Notes under the pieces: generated by a model | The model's input: only the letters and a program-made list of their open reading frames with translations | The model's database searches: none | What the model was told of the DNA's origin: nothing | Part shown: piece by piece, positions 8,223-16,738 of the stretch | How positions within the stretch are numbered: the stretch's first letter is position 1 | Layout of the letters: each line of letters starts with the position of its first letter | Assembly (NCBI GenBank): GCA_039810585.1 | Contig: JBDHXF010000017.1 | Coordinates: 1 to 64,000, forward strand | Source of the DNA: JBBATK01 sp039810585 | GTDB lineage: Bacteria; Bacteroidota; Ignavibacteria; Kapaibacteriales; NICIL-2 | Length of the DNA stretch: 64,000 nt | Reading direction: 5' to 3' | Made by a program: the position numbers and the translations under genes

Positions 8223-9647
8223 TTGTCCTCAATCATTTTTTGCACCGTGAATACCATCTCTCTTCTTGGACACAGCGCCCAGCTGTTGCGCATCGTCCGT
8301 AAATCTCCGCAACCTGCCGACCTGCTCACCTCCTCGTATATGCGAGATCGCAAGTATATCGGTGCCAAAGATCGTCGCATCATCAGCGCAGTGGTCTTCC
8401 TAAGTATGCGCTGCCTTGGAACATCCGACGAGTTATGGGCACAGTTGCTTCTCCGAGAGCACCTATCCGGTGCATCAGATCATCCGGACCACGGATCTGT
8501 ACTGTGCACGCTTTTGCTATCTGTGCGTCTTGGCACTCTCCCGGTGTTGAAAGCAATTCCGGAACTGGCTGAACCGGAATCTCAGGAGGTTCATGTCCGC
8601 TCGCTCGCCATCGCCTTTGCCCAACAGATCCTTTCGTGTAGCCTCGAAGAGGCTACGAATTATGTGGACGTGCTGCTCCGGCTGTATACAGAGGCAACTG
8701 CTCACGAATCGCTTCCATCCACTGCACTTCAAGCTTGTCTACCCGTGTGGATCGTAGAACGTTGGGTAGGGCAAGGGAACAATGCATCAGAGATCGTGTC
8801 GCTCGGACGGTCGCTGCTACATCCCGCTCCACTCACCGTGCGTGTGCAGACGATGCTCAACACACCCGATGCCGTCATGCAGCAGCTCAAGCTACTCGGA
8901 ATTGCCGCTCACCGAGGCCGGCTGAGCCCGCATGCTATTGTCCTTGCTGAACGTCAACAATTACAAAACCTTGATTTGTATCGTCACGGCCTCATCGAAG
9001 TACAAGACGAGAGTTCGCAGCTAGTTGCCTTCGCTCTGGATCCCGAACCCCAAGCACGAATTTTGGACGCCTGCTGTGGTGCGGGAGGTAAAAGTTTGCA
9101 CCTAGCGTGCATGCAATCTGACCATGGTTTCATCCAGGCTTCCGATCTGGAAGCAAAGCGTATGCGGGAACTTGGAGCACGGGCGCAGCGAGCTCACCTT
9201 CATTCGATTCAGATTGCACCGCTGCACCAACGCAGTGAAGATGAGCGCATGCGACTGCAGGCAAGTTTCGACTACGTACTTATCGATGCTCCCTGCACCG
9301 GCATGGGCACGGTGAGACGCAGTCCGATGCTCAAGTGGCGGCTTACTGCCGATTCCCTAGACAGGATGACGATGCGACAAACGGATATTCTTGACGAATA
9401 CGCCCGCTACGTCAAACCCGGCGGCGTGCTGGTGTACGTTACATGTTCCTTGATGCGCGAGGAAAACGACATTCGAGTTGACGAATTCCTGCGCACTCAC
9501 GATCAGTTCGTAGCGGATTCCATCGGTGTGCACTTTCCCAAACATGGTATTCATCTGCCGGCAACCGACGGACACTGTGTATCACTCGACCCCTACCATC
9601 ACGGCTCTGATGGATTCTTCATTGCCCGAATGCGTCGGCGTGAGTGA
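8223..9647 (+). CDS. rsmB: RsmB-like 16S rRNA (cytosine-C5) methyltransferase
   Basis: Encodes 474 residues from TTG at 8223, chosen because gaaggg (8211-8216) gives a Shine-Dalgarno with 6-nt spacing; GTG at 8247 is an alternative. The NusB-like RNA-binding N-terminal half is followed by a Rossmann SAM methyltransferase of the NOL1/NOP2/Sun family: SAM loop LDACCGAGGKSLH, and the two cysteines of the 5-methylcytosine mechanism, C358 in DAPCTGMGTVRR and C408 in TCS. RsmB methylates C967 of 16S rRNA in E. coli. The target is inferred; other NSUN-type RNA targets are possible. A perfect 8-bp hairpin with a GAA loop (8638-8656) lies inside the coding sequence. Confidence 0.88.
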   Translation: MSSIIFCTVNTISLLGHSAQLLRIVRKSPQPADLLTSSYMRDRKYIGAKDRRIISAVVFLSMRCLGTSDELWAQLLLREHLSGASDHPDHGSVLCTLLLSVRLGTLPVLKAIPELAEPESQEVHVRSLAIAFAQQILSCSLEEATNYVDVLLRLYTEATAHESLPSTALQACLPVWIVERWVGQGNNASEIVSLGRSLLHPAPLTVRVQTMLNTPDAVMQQLKLLGIAAHRGRLSPHAIVLAERQQLQNLDLYRHGLIEVQDESSQLVAFALDPEPQARILDACCGAGGKSLHLACMQSDHGFIQASDLEAKRMRELGARAQRAHLHSIQIAPLHQRSEDERMRLQASFDYVLIDAPCTGMGTVRRSPMLKWRLTADSLDRMTMRQTDILDEYARYVKPGGVLVYVTCSLMREENDIRVDEFLRTHDQFVADSIGVHFPKHGIHLPATDGHCVSLDPYHHGSDGFFIARMRRRE

Positions 9648-9744
9648 TCTTCTTTAAGCTACGTGGCGGTGACTTGAATCGGTTATTCGAAGCAGTTCTT
9701 CACACCATTGCATGATGGCAGTACTTCACGGCACACACACACAC

Positions 9745-10386
9745 ATGAACTCTATGATACGCTCAGTTGACTCTTCTTTCCCTCAACCACAGCGCACACC
9801 TGTGGTGATGTTTGATCTGGGAGGTGTGCTGTACCATATTGCTTTGCAGCGTACAAAGGATTGCTTCTCGTTGCTGGCAAACAAGGACGTGGACTTCAGT
9901 CTTCGTTCCCAGCACGAAGTCTTCGATCGATTCGAATGTGGAACCATCGACGAAGACGAGTTCCGCAGTCAGTTACGATTAGCGTACTCGATGGAGGCAA
10001 GTGATGAAGACATCAATGCTGCATGGAATGCCCTGCTTGTGGGCTTAGATCCTCGAGCACTTGGCTGGTTGCGTCGCGTTAAAGAGCATTTCCGTGTCGT
10101 ACTTCTGTCCAACATCAACAGCATTCACTATCATCGCATCAAAGACGAATGTGCCGAACTCTTTACGGAATTTGAGCACCTGTTTTTGAGCTTTGAGATC
10201 GGTCAACGGAAGCCCTGGCCAGCAATTTACCGTCATGTGTTAGACTCCATGCAACTCCCCGCATCGTCCATCTTTTACCTCGACGACTCACCGCAACACA
10301 TTGCAACGGCAACAGAAATGGGATTTGCTTGCGTACAAGTTCCGTCCATCGACGCGGTGCCCGGACTACTGTGGCCTGAACTCTGA
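9745..10386 (+). CDS. HAD-superfamily hydrolase, YihX-like
   Basis: Encodes 213 residues from ATG 9745; ATG 9712 would add 11. Motif I is FDLGGVL, which keeps the nucleophilic Asp but has Gly where most phosphatases carry the second Asp; the same DLG form occurs in YihX-type sugar-phosphate phosphatases. Motif II is LLSNIN, motif III the Lys in GQRKPWPAIY, and motif IV YLDDS. Cytoplasmic, with no signal peptide. The substrate is not predictable beyond a small phosphometabolite. A (CA)7 run at 9732-9745 falls between the two candidate starts. Confidence 0.8.
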   Translation: MNSMIRSVDSSFPQPQRTPVVMFDLGGVLYHIALQRTKDCFSLLANKDVDFSLRSQHEVFDRFECGTIDEDEFRSQLRLAYSMEASDEDINAAWNALLVGLDPRALGWLRRVKEHFRVVLLSNINSIHYHRIKDECAELFTEFEHLFLSFEIGQRKPWPAIYRHVLDSMQLPASSIFYLDDSPQHIATATEMGFACVQVPSIDAVPGLLWPEL

Positions 10387-10473
10387 GCTCGCCGGCTTGA
10401 AGACAATGGCAAAACACTCGCGAATGCGTGAGACTGTCTCCTTGGTCTTAAAATCCACTCTGTTGCACCCAGC

Positions 10474-11256
10474 TTAGTGAGCGGAGTTCATCAACATTTG
10501 GTAGCTGTAATAACTCAGCGTCGCACTGAACGCCAGGTGCACGGCAAAACCGGCAAACCCGAGGAGTAGACCAAAGCGAAGGGAACGACCAAGAAATGAC
10601 GCAGCCGAAATGCCGACCGCTCCATAGAACCATAGGCAAAAGAGATCAAAGCGTGCCGCTAGTTCTGTCCATACATGCTGATCCGGCCCGGAAAACAAAG
10701 GCGCCAGCGACAACCCGGCATTGATCCAGCCAAAGATGTTTGCACAGAGTGCCGAAACAAAGTATCCCAATGAAGTGATCACGGAGGCGTAGGAGCATAT
10801 ACCGAGGAAGGCAAGCATGCGCAAAGGTTCGGGACTTACTATGCGATGCAAAAGCCACATCATGAACGACATCAATCCAATGGAAACCAATCCGTATTGA
10901 ATGAGAGAAGAGCCCAACACTTGCGTGAAGGGAAAGCTTGTCATTTCCAGAAGCGGAGCCTGACCGGCTGCCGCGCTATACGCATTCATAGCGTGCAGTG
11001 ATTGAGAGCGTAAGGTCGGGTTGGCGAAGGTGAGCCAGGCACTGAGGGTAAAACTGACCGACACAAGCAAGGAACCTGCTGCAAAGATTTTAAACACGTT
11101 CGCACCACGCAAAGCGTCGAGGCGATGCGGTTGTGTCACGATTTGAGCGAAGCCGCGCAACCAAGCAAGTGATGACTGCCCGGCGGCAGAAGGAGGCGTT
11201 GGTGCCGAACCTTCGTGTATTTCTTCAAACTCGTCAAAACTCTGTGATTCACTCAT
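10474..11256 (-). CDS. YIP1-like multi-pass membrane protein
   Basis: Encodes 260 residues with a soluble Glu/Pro/Ser-rich N-terminus (1-35) and about five membrane helices between 60 and 258. The arrangement (WLRGFAQIVTQPHR, then helices with a GICSYASVI stretch) resembles the YIP1 domain found in many bacterial membrane proteins of unknown function. Its start overlaps the stop of the upstream amidotransferase gene by 8 nt, so it is the downstream member of the lpxK-C26-YIP1 run. The ATG at 11256 was chosen over an in-frame ATG at 11460, which would lie inside the upstream gene. Confidence 0.65.
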   Translation of the reverse strand: MSESQSFDEFEEIHEGSAPTPPSAAGQSSLAWLRGFAQIVTQPHRLDALRGANVFKIFAAGSLLVSVSFTLSAWLTFANPTLRSQSLHAMNAYSAAAGQAPLLEMTSFPFTQVLGSSLIQYGLVSIGLMSFMMWLLHRIVSPEPLRMLAFLGICSYASVITSLGYFVSALCANIFGWINAGLSLAPLFSGPDQHVWTELAARFDLFCLWFYGAVGISAASFLGRSLRFGLLLGFAGFAVHLAFSATLSYYSYQMLMNSAH

Positions 11257-12007
11257 GACCCGGTGCTCCCCCGTTTGTTTTTGACTTGATGAGATGATGG
11301 TAGCTCTCGCACTCTGCCAGAAAGTACTGTGCGACGCGTGACGAAAAAGGATTCTCAAATTCCAATCGCTCCGGGTGCCATTGCACGGCGAGGATACCGG
11401 AACTCCCCTGCTCTGCGCCGCGCTCAAATGCTTCCACAATTCCATCCGGCGCGACGGCACTTTGCAGACAGCCCTCCGCCAAACGCTCCACCGCCTGATG
11501 ATGCGCGCTGTTCACCTCGCCGTCCATAAGGCGCGTGATACGTCGGAGAATGGTATCGCTCTCCACCTCGATAGCATGTCGCTCATCCTTGGCCTCGGTG
11601 GCTCGGTGTTCAAAACTTTGCGGTACATCAGCAGGAATGTCGACGATCAGACTGCCACCCAGCGCTACGTTGATTAATTGCGCTCCGCGGCAGACACCGA
11701 GAATGGGCATTGCTACTGACTGTGCGACATCAAAAAGGGCAAATTCGAGATCGTCTCGCACGGCATCCGTGTGACAACGATGAGCTTCGTCGTGTTTGGC
11801 ATAACGCTCCGGTTCGACGTCTGAACCACCGGTGAAGAGGATTCCGTCGCACTGCCTCAAAGCGTCGAGTGATGCCTCTCGACCTCGTTCACCAAACACC
11901 TTCCAACAATCAACTATCTGTATGTCGTTATGGTGCTCACGGAGCCACTGTTCATAGAGTTCGTACTTGGTACTGCCGGATGCGCGGGAAATTGCAATGG
12001 AAATCAT
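11249..12007 (-). CDS. Class I glutamine amidotransferase-like (C26) hydrolase
   Basis: Encodes 252 residues starting MISIAISRASGSTKYEL. The family C26 signature is intact: a TGGSDVEPERY loop, nucleophile Cys in GVCRGAQLINV, and the His/Glu of VQWHPERLEF, with SAHHQAVERL typical of PuuD-like gamma-glutamyl hydrolases. The likely activity is cleavage of a gamma-glutamyl amide; the substrate is unknown. It lies 40 nt after lpxK on the same strand and overlaps the YIP1-like gene, so it is probably co-transcribed, although no functional link to lipid A is known. Upstream in-frame starts to 12094 would overlap lpxK and are not favoured. Confidence 0.85.
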   Translation of the reverse strand: MISIAISRASGSTKYELYEQWLREHHNDIQIVDCWKVFGERGREASLDALRQCDGILFTGGSDVEPERYAKHDEAHRCHTDAVRDDLEFALFDVAQSVAMPILGVCRGAQLINVALGGSLIVDIPADVPQSFEHRATEAKDERHAIEVESDTILRRITRLMDGEVNSAHHQAVERLAEGCLQSAVAPDGIVEAFERGAEQGSSGILAVQWHPERLEFENPFSSRVAQYFLAECESYHHLIKSKTNGGAPGHE

Positions 12008-12047
12008 GGAGTGTTTGAAGCTGAGACAAGCAGTACACGCTGCGCAC

Positions 12048-13046
12048 TCAATCGGCAATCTTCGTCCGGAGTAGTTCGCGCAGGTGTGGTGCAAAACTAG
12101 AGTCTACAGGACGACTCTCAATACGAACCACACAGACGAGCAAGGAATTTGCGTTAAAACGATCGAGAAATGCCCGCAGCTTTACGGCATCTTTTTCCGT
12201 ACACACAACAATCGAACACTGCTGTTTTAGCGCTTTTCGAACGATTTCCTCAACGTCAGCGGTCGTGTAGGGATGATGATCTCGATAGACGATGTGCTCG
12301 GCGATTGAGAAACCGAGTGACTCGGCCGTTGCCACGAATCGATCCGGGTGGGCAATTCCTGAGACAAGTATCGCCATGCCGCGTTGAGACACTCCTTCGT
12401 CATCCCTCAACTTGACCACATCGCGCACCAACGTTTGCATCTCAAAAATGGCGGCATCAGTGTACGCACGGATTTCAGACTCCCTCACATCACGTGGTCG
12501 ACACACGATGGTTGCTCGACCTAGTCCTGAAATATCCTCACGTAGCAATCCTTCCGGCAGCACCTGAGCTCGATCAAAGGTCTCACGATTGACGAGTACG
12601 ATGTCAACGTCTCTGTGTAGCTGACGGTGCTGAAAGCCATCGTCCAATACAACACATTGTGCGCCAAACTCTCGAATAGCACGGGCAGCTCCTGACAAAC
12701 GAAGTTCTGATGCAATAACGATGCAACCGGATAAGGATCGGGCAAGCATCCACACTTCGTCACCGGCGTTTTGCACGTCTGTGTTGATCGTAGTCCCATC
12801 CGATACAACCACGACGCCTTTGCTTGAACGGCCGTATCCACGGGACACAATCGCTACCCTGAGCCCCATTTGCTGCACGATTGACGTTACCAGCGCGGTA
12901 AGCGGTGTTTTACCTGTTCCTCCCACACTGAGATTGCCAATGCTGATGACGGGAACCGACACTCTTCGTACTCCCTCTCCTGCATCGAAGCGACGGTTAC
13001 GGCGTCGTATAAAAAATCCGTACACAATACTCAGTAACCGTCTCAT
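12048..13046 (-). CDS. lpxK: Tetraacyldisaccharide 4'-kinase LpxK
   Basis: Encodes 332 residues from the ATG at 13046; an ATG at 13076 would add 10 residues encoded within a GC-rich hairpin and is less likely. LpxK phosphorylates the 4' position of the lipid A disaccharide at the inner membrane. Seen: P-loop ISIGNLSVGGTGKTP (about 35-48), the VSRGYGR motif, a D-x-GFQHR motif (VLDDGFQHRQL) typical of LpxK, and the late TEKDAVKL motif. The N-terminal membrane-associated segment (MRRLLSIVYGFFIRRR) is present. This gene shows the organism makes lipid A. It is divergent from the GNAT gene. Confidence 0.96.
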   Translation of the reverse strand: MRRLLSIVYGFFIRRRNRRFDAGEGVRRVSVPVISIGNLSVGGTGKTPLTALVTSIVQQMGLRVAIVSRGYGRSSKGVVVVSDGTTINTDVQNAGDEVWMLARSLSGCIVIASELRLSGAARAIREFGAQCVVLDDGFQHRQLHRDVDIVLVNRETFDRAQVLPEGLLREDISGLGRATIVCRPRDVRESEIRAYTDAAIFEMQTLVRDVVKLRDDEGVSQRGMAILVSGIAHPDRFVATAESLGFSIAEHIVYRDHHPYTTADVEEIVRKALKQQCSIVVCTEKDAVKLRAFLDRFNANSLLVCVVRIESRPVDSSFAPHLRELLRTKIAD

Positions 13047-13060
13047 ACCTATGAATGCTA

Positions 13061-13082
13061 CGCGCCGTGCTTGCACGGCGCG
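13061..13082. repeat. GC-rich perfect hairpin in lpxK/GNAT divergent gap
   Basis: Arms cgcgccgtg (13061-13069) and cacggcgcg (13074-13082) enclose a CTTG loop. It lies 14 nt upstream of the chosen lpxK start and 91 nt upstream of the GNAT start. It could be an mRNA hairpin in the lpxK leader or one copy of a dispersed palindrome family. Confidence 0.5.
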
Positions 13083-13173
13083 GATGAAGAAAAATCAGTG
13101 TCCGCGAGCAATCTACGCAGAGAATCGGGCTGTCCTGTGTAGTTTTCTACCGTATAACGGTCACATAACCGAC

Positions 13174-13617
13174 ATGTTTTTTCGCGCCGACCTGCTCGAC
13201 GAATTGAACGCACGCGAAACCCTCGAAATCCTCCGGCTCCGATCCGAAGTCTTCGTGGTTGAACAACAGTGTGTGTACAACGACCCGGATCCATGGGATG
13301 ACGGTGCAGTACACGTACGAGGTTTTCACGACAAACACTTTGCCGCTTACGCACGGGTCTTAGCTCCCGGAACTCGGTTTGCAGAAGCATCCATAGGACG
13401 CGTGTTGACGAGTCCTCAGGTTCGCGGCCGGGGATTCGGGCAAGAACTGATGCGATTTTGTGTTCAGCTTAGCGTGCAACGTTTTGAGTGCACACGCATT
13501 CGCATTTCAGCTCAGCAGTACCTGTTGAAGTTTTACACCGAGCTTGGATTTCTGGTCGACGGTAAAGGATACGATGAAGATGGTATTCCCCACGTGGAAA
13601 TGGTGTACACCATTTAG
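13174..13617 (+). CDS. GNAT acetyltransferase, ElaA-like
   Basis: Encodes 147 residues starting MFFRADLLDELNARET. The ElaA-type block LRSEVFVVEQQCVYNDPDPWD is followed by the acetyl-CoA pyrophosphate loop QVRGRGFGQELM and the C-terminal ISAQQYLLKFYTELGF typical of GNAT N-acyltransferases. The substrate is unknown. The ATG at 13174 begins exactly at the conserved domain, whereas the open frame back to 12721 is antisense to lpxK. The stop overlaps that of the convergent envelope gene by 4 nt. Confidence 0.87.
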   Translation: MFFRADLLDELNARETLEILRLRSEVFVVEQQCVYNDPDPWDDGAVHVRGFHDKHFAAYARVLAPGTRFAEASIGRVLTSPQVRGRGFGQELMRFCVQLSVQRFECTRIRISAQQYLLKFYTELGFLVDGKGYDEDGIPHVEMVYTI

Positions 13618-14531
13618 AAACTGTATCGGTACATGAGCGTGCAGACGATAAGAAATTGCGTGGCACGAGTTGTGGCATTAGCATCTCCCTTGATGACTTT
13701 GAGCAAGTCCTTTTGAAAGCTGAACAACAGCATAGGATCGGCGCCAATACTGAAGCCCGAGCCAAGCCTATAATTGGCATAGCAGTCTATACTCACCGAG
13801 TTCAAGCCTCGCAGAGTTTTCGTGAGGTTCAGTTTCTTGATGTGGTATTTGTCGGCGCCCACGCACACTTGTAGATCCGGGCTGAGCGAGAAGTCTTGCT
13901 GCTCCCCAAATACAAAGGTGTGAGATACATCGACGGACAAGAACGTCGACGCCGGATTTCCGAAGTAATGGTCGAGACTCGTACTGCAGTCAACCATATC
14001 TCCGCTGTAATCAGCAGACAACGAAAGTGCCGCGGTCGATCCGGCTAAGGCATTCAGGGTGTCGCTCGGATATCGAAACAAGGAAACATCCGCGCTGAGA
14101 TCCCACTCGTCGGAAGCACTATAGACATACCCTGCGCGTAGTGTGGTTTGTTGGTACAGCAGTGGTGAGCTAAGACGTTCTACGCCCTCAACCGACGCAT
14201 AGACGCCAATATCGTGCTGCAGCTTGAGCATCAAGGAGCTCGTCGGTTTATTGGCACTGAGGTCAATACCGGCGCGCTGGCTCATCGAACTCACTTGTGC
14301 TTTGGCACTACACTTCCACACTGTATGAGCTGCGTTACTGGTATCACTTCCGTCTGAAGTCGTATCAATTCGTGCCTCCTGCGGAGGCTCGTCAGACTGC
14401 GCCGAGTCCACTGTCTGTTCCAATTGCAGATACGAAGTTCTCCACGTCCTGGCAGCTGCAGCCTCAACGGGCGACGATGTCAGGACAAAGCACATGCCGA
14501 GGATGAGAAACAAGAGCTTAGCGATGCTCAT
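13614..14531 (-). CDS. Predicted outer-membrane beta-barrel protein
   Basis: Encodes 305 residues with a signal peptide (MSIAKLLFLILGMCFVLTSS, cleavage probably near the AAAA at 24-27), a low-complexity Ser/Asp-rich spacer, then alternating amphipathic strands (SLDHYFGNPASTFLSVDVSHTFVF type) ending in the aromatic C-terminus MYRYSF expected of BAM-assembled barrels. No named family was recognised. M1 at 14531 was chosen because it begins the signal peptide; an ATG at 14576 is also in frame. It lies downstream of the DUF4397 lipoprotein gene on the same strand. Confidence 0.65.
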   Translation of the reverse strand: MSIAKLLFLILGMCFVLTSSPVEAAAARTWRTSYLQLEQTVDSAQSDEPPQEARIDTTSDGSDTSNAAHTVWKCSAKAQVSSMSQRAGIDLSANKPTSSLMLKLQHDIGVYASVEGVERLSSPLLYQQTTLRAGYVYSASDEWDLSADVSLFRYPSDTLNALAGSTAALSLSADYSGDMVDCSTSLDHYFGNPASTFLSVDVSHTFVFGEQQDFSLSPDLQVCVGADKYHIKKLNLTKTLRGLNSVSIDCYANYRLGSGFSIGADPMLLFSFQKDLLKVIKGDANATTRATQFLIVCTLMYRYSF

Positions 14532-14622
14532 ACGCGCTATAAATGACGGTGTGTGGTTTGTCTCCACGAACCTCACAAAAGTTTATTGGTGATGAGCTGA
14601 CTCAGCGCAATTGGTAAGCGGT

Positions 14623-16605
14623 CTAGTACTCTTGCTGAACAATAAACGCATAGCCGTCCGCCGCCGATCCGCAAAAGATTAGGGTGTAAGCTTTACCAAC
14701 CGAAAATGTAAGAGGATATCCCGGATTGAATAATAACTGTCGCGAGTAATTCACCAAGGTTGCAAAGTTCACACGGGTGGGCAGTTCCTCCACTTTGGTG
14801 GGACTTACTTGTCCATAACGCACGTTGTCGAAGTAATCGATAACCGGACGTGTCGTATCGCTGGCATCGTTGATGCCGAAGATAACGGAGGGTTGATCTT
14901 GCGAGACATTCAGGTAACGACTTTTTGCATTCGCTTGCTCCGGCTTCATTCCAACCGTATCAATTACCACAACATCAGGAGCAGCCGAATTACCACACAC
15001 CACAATGGTCATCCGATAAATACTATCAAAACTCAATCCTCGTGAAATGGACGTAGACTGAAAATCGTGTTGACCCTGTGGCACGACGGTCGACACTCCG
15101 CGACCAAAGCTTATCCCGGCAGCGTTGAATACGCCGCCAATGCTGCACGTGATGTCAGCTCTATCACTCCGGGCATTCACAACCTGAGTAAAAATTCCTG
15201 CCGGTAAATCGTTCACACTCGTGCTCTCTTCGGAGCTTTCAATCACCGACAAGGTGGCCGAGCCGTTTGCTCCGGGACCAACAATGAAGATGTATTCTTT
15301 GCCTCCCACCAGGTTCATCAGGAATGAACCCAACAAGGCTTCGGGATTATTGGAACTGTCGCTCAGCACCGTAATCGGTGCTGTTCCGGCGTACACTCTG
15401 CGCAAGGCCGACACGGCACCAAAGGCCGTAGACGTGGCCATCACTTCACCATTATGGAGCGCACCGGACGCATCGCTTCGCAGTCCAAGACGAAGGTGGA
15501 TGTTGGTAGGTGACTGTATCGTATTCACCACTCTGATGCTTACGGAATCTGAGGTTGTTTGCGTACTTGGCGGCGCAACCAGAACCATTCCCGCGCCGGG
15601 TACACCGGTAGAATCAAAACTCACCAGCGTGTATCGAGCCAGCACACCGAGAGAGCTGGAGACCATTTGATGCGGCTGACCGGAACTGTACACCTGAAAC
15701 TGATCGGGGATATCGCTCGAGCACGTCGTAATCTGAGTGTAGGATCCCACGGACCGCGCCCCAAGATTGCTCGCTATTCGAATCCCGCTCAGGCTAACAA
15801 CAGAATCCACGGTTACAGAGCCATAATTAACTGTGCGAATGGAAGCTTGTCGATCCGCCGCTTGAACCGTAGGAGGCGTACTTAAACAACTCGACTGCAT
15901 AGAAAACTCATCGAGTAAACGTACCGTCGCTATTCCCTTCTGCCGTCCTATGACCACCGAGTAGTAATACCTCGAGTTCAGCTGGAGGTTGTAAATACCA
16001 ACCACTTCCCCATTTCTCAGTATGGAAACAACAAAGGCACCCGATGGGACGATAGCAAAAGCGGTGCTTTGACGGACCGGTGTGGGACTGCCCAACATGG
16101 TTCCGTTCGGACAACCCACGTGCATTTCGTAATTCACGGCATCCGAATCGTCGGAACACACGATCATACGCAACGCTGAATAATTGTTCTGCGCAAGCAA
16201 TGTGCGCAATGTCGTCAGATGTAGTACCGTGTCCAGACTTCGCTTCTTCTCGGCAGTCGCCAGAGATGGGACACTGATGAGCAGCTCGTTGGACTGGCGA
16301 CTAAAATGCATTCGACCGCTTATCGAGAGGAGCTCGCTGCCGGATCCTCGAACGCTAACAAAAGCAGAATCGCTCGTTGGCGCAAGTGTAGCCGAAGCAT
16401 TGTAGTCTGCAACAGACTCTGTACTCAAGGTGCCGTCCAGGCTTAATGTTCTGGCTGCTCCGTCACCACAAAAGTTCATGTATCGAACTAACACACTGTC
16501 CCGTCCTGCCGGAGGATCCACTAAATTCCAATTCTCTTTCTCACAAGAGTTCAGCAGGAAAACGGACAGTATTGCAATGAGGGTGGTTAAAGGGTATGTT
16601 CTCAT
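14623..16605 (-). CDS. DUF4397-repeat lipoprotein
   Basis: Encodes 660 residues with a lipoprotein signal (MRTYPLTTLIAILSVFLLNSC, lipidated Cys 21). The mature part contains several beta-sandwich repeats, each opening with a strand like VRYMNF, RVVNTIQS, QVVNARS or RYLNVS, as in DUF4397 domains of Bacteroidota surface proteins. Function is unknown; adhesion or surface structure is plausible. An in-frame ATG at 16761 would place the gene over the prfA start and remove the signal from the N-terminus, so 16605 is preferred. It is divergent from prfA. Confidence 0.75.
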   Translation of the reverse strand: MRTYPLTTLIAILSVFLLNSCEKENWNLVDPPAGRDSVLVRYMNFCGDGAARTLSLDGTLSTESVADYNASATLAPTSDSAFVSVRGSGSELLSISGRMHFSRQSNELLISVPSLATAEKKRSLDTVLHLTTLRTLLAQNNYSALRMIVCSDDSDAVNYEMHVGCPNGTMLGSPTPVRQSTAFAIVPSGAFVVSILRNGEVVGIYNLQLNSRYYYSVVIGRQKGIATVRLLDEFSMQSSCLSTPPTVQAADRQASIRTVNYGSVTVDSVVSLSGIRIASNLGARSVGSYTQITTCSSDIPDQFQVYSSGQPHQMVSSSLGVLARYTLVSFDSTGVPGAGMVLVAPPSTQTTSDSVSIRVVNTIQSPTNIHLRLGLRSDASGALHNGEVMATSTAFGAVSALRRVYAGTAPITVLSDSSNNPEALLGSFLMNLVGGKEYIFIVGPGANGSATLSVIESSEESTSVNDLPAGIFTQVVNARSDRADITCSIGGVFNAAGISFGRGVSTVVPQGQHDFQSTSISRGLSFDSIYRMTIVVCGNSAAPDVVVIDTVGMKPEQANAKSRYLNVSQDQPSVIFGINDASDTTRPVIDYFDNVRYGQVSPTKVEELPTRVNFATLVNYSRQLLFNPGYPLTFSVGKAYTLIFCGSAADGYAFIVQQEY

Positions 16606-16738
16606 AGAGGTGATGCTCTGCATCCTTGCGCTGCAACGTGTGACGGAATCCCAAATTAGTGCATCGCCAACCAACCACGCCGAGGAATTATCTTTGTAGT
16701 CGATTTCTGCACAACAATGCTCTAAAGCCTGTATTTGT

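Noticed and set aside
12721..13173. Upstream extension of the GNAT frame
   Set aside because: It is antisense to lpxK; the acetyltransferase domain begins exactly at 13174.
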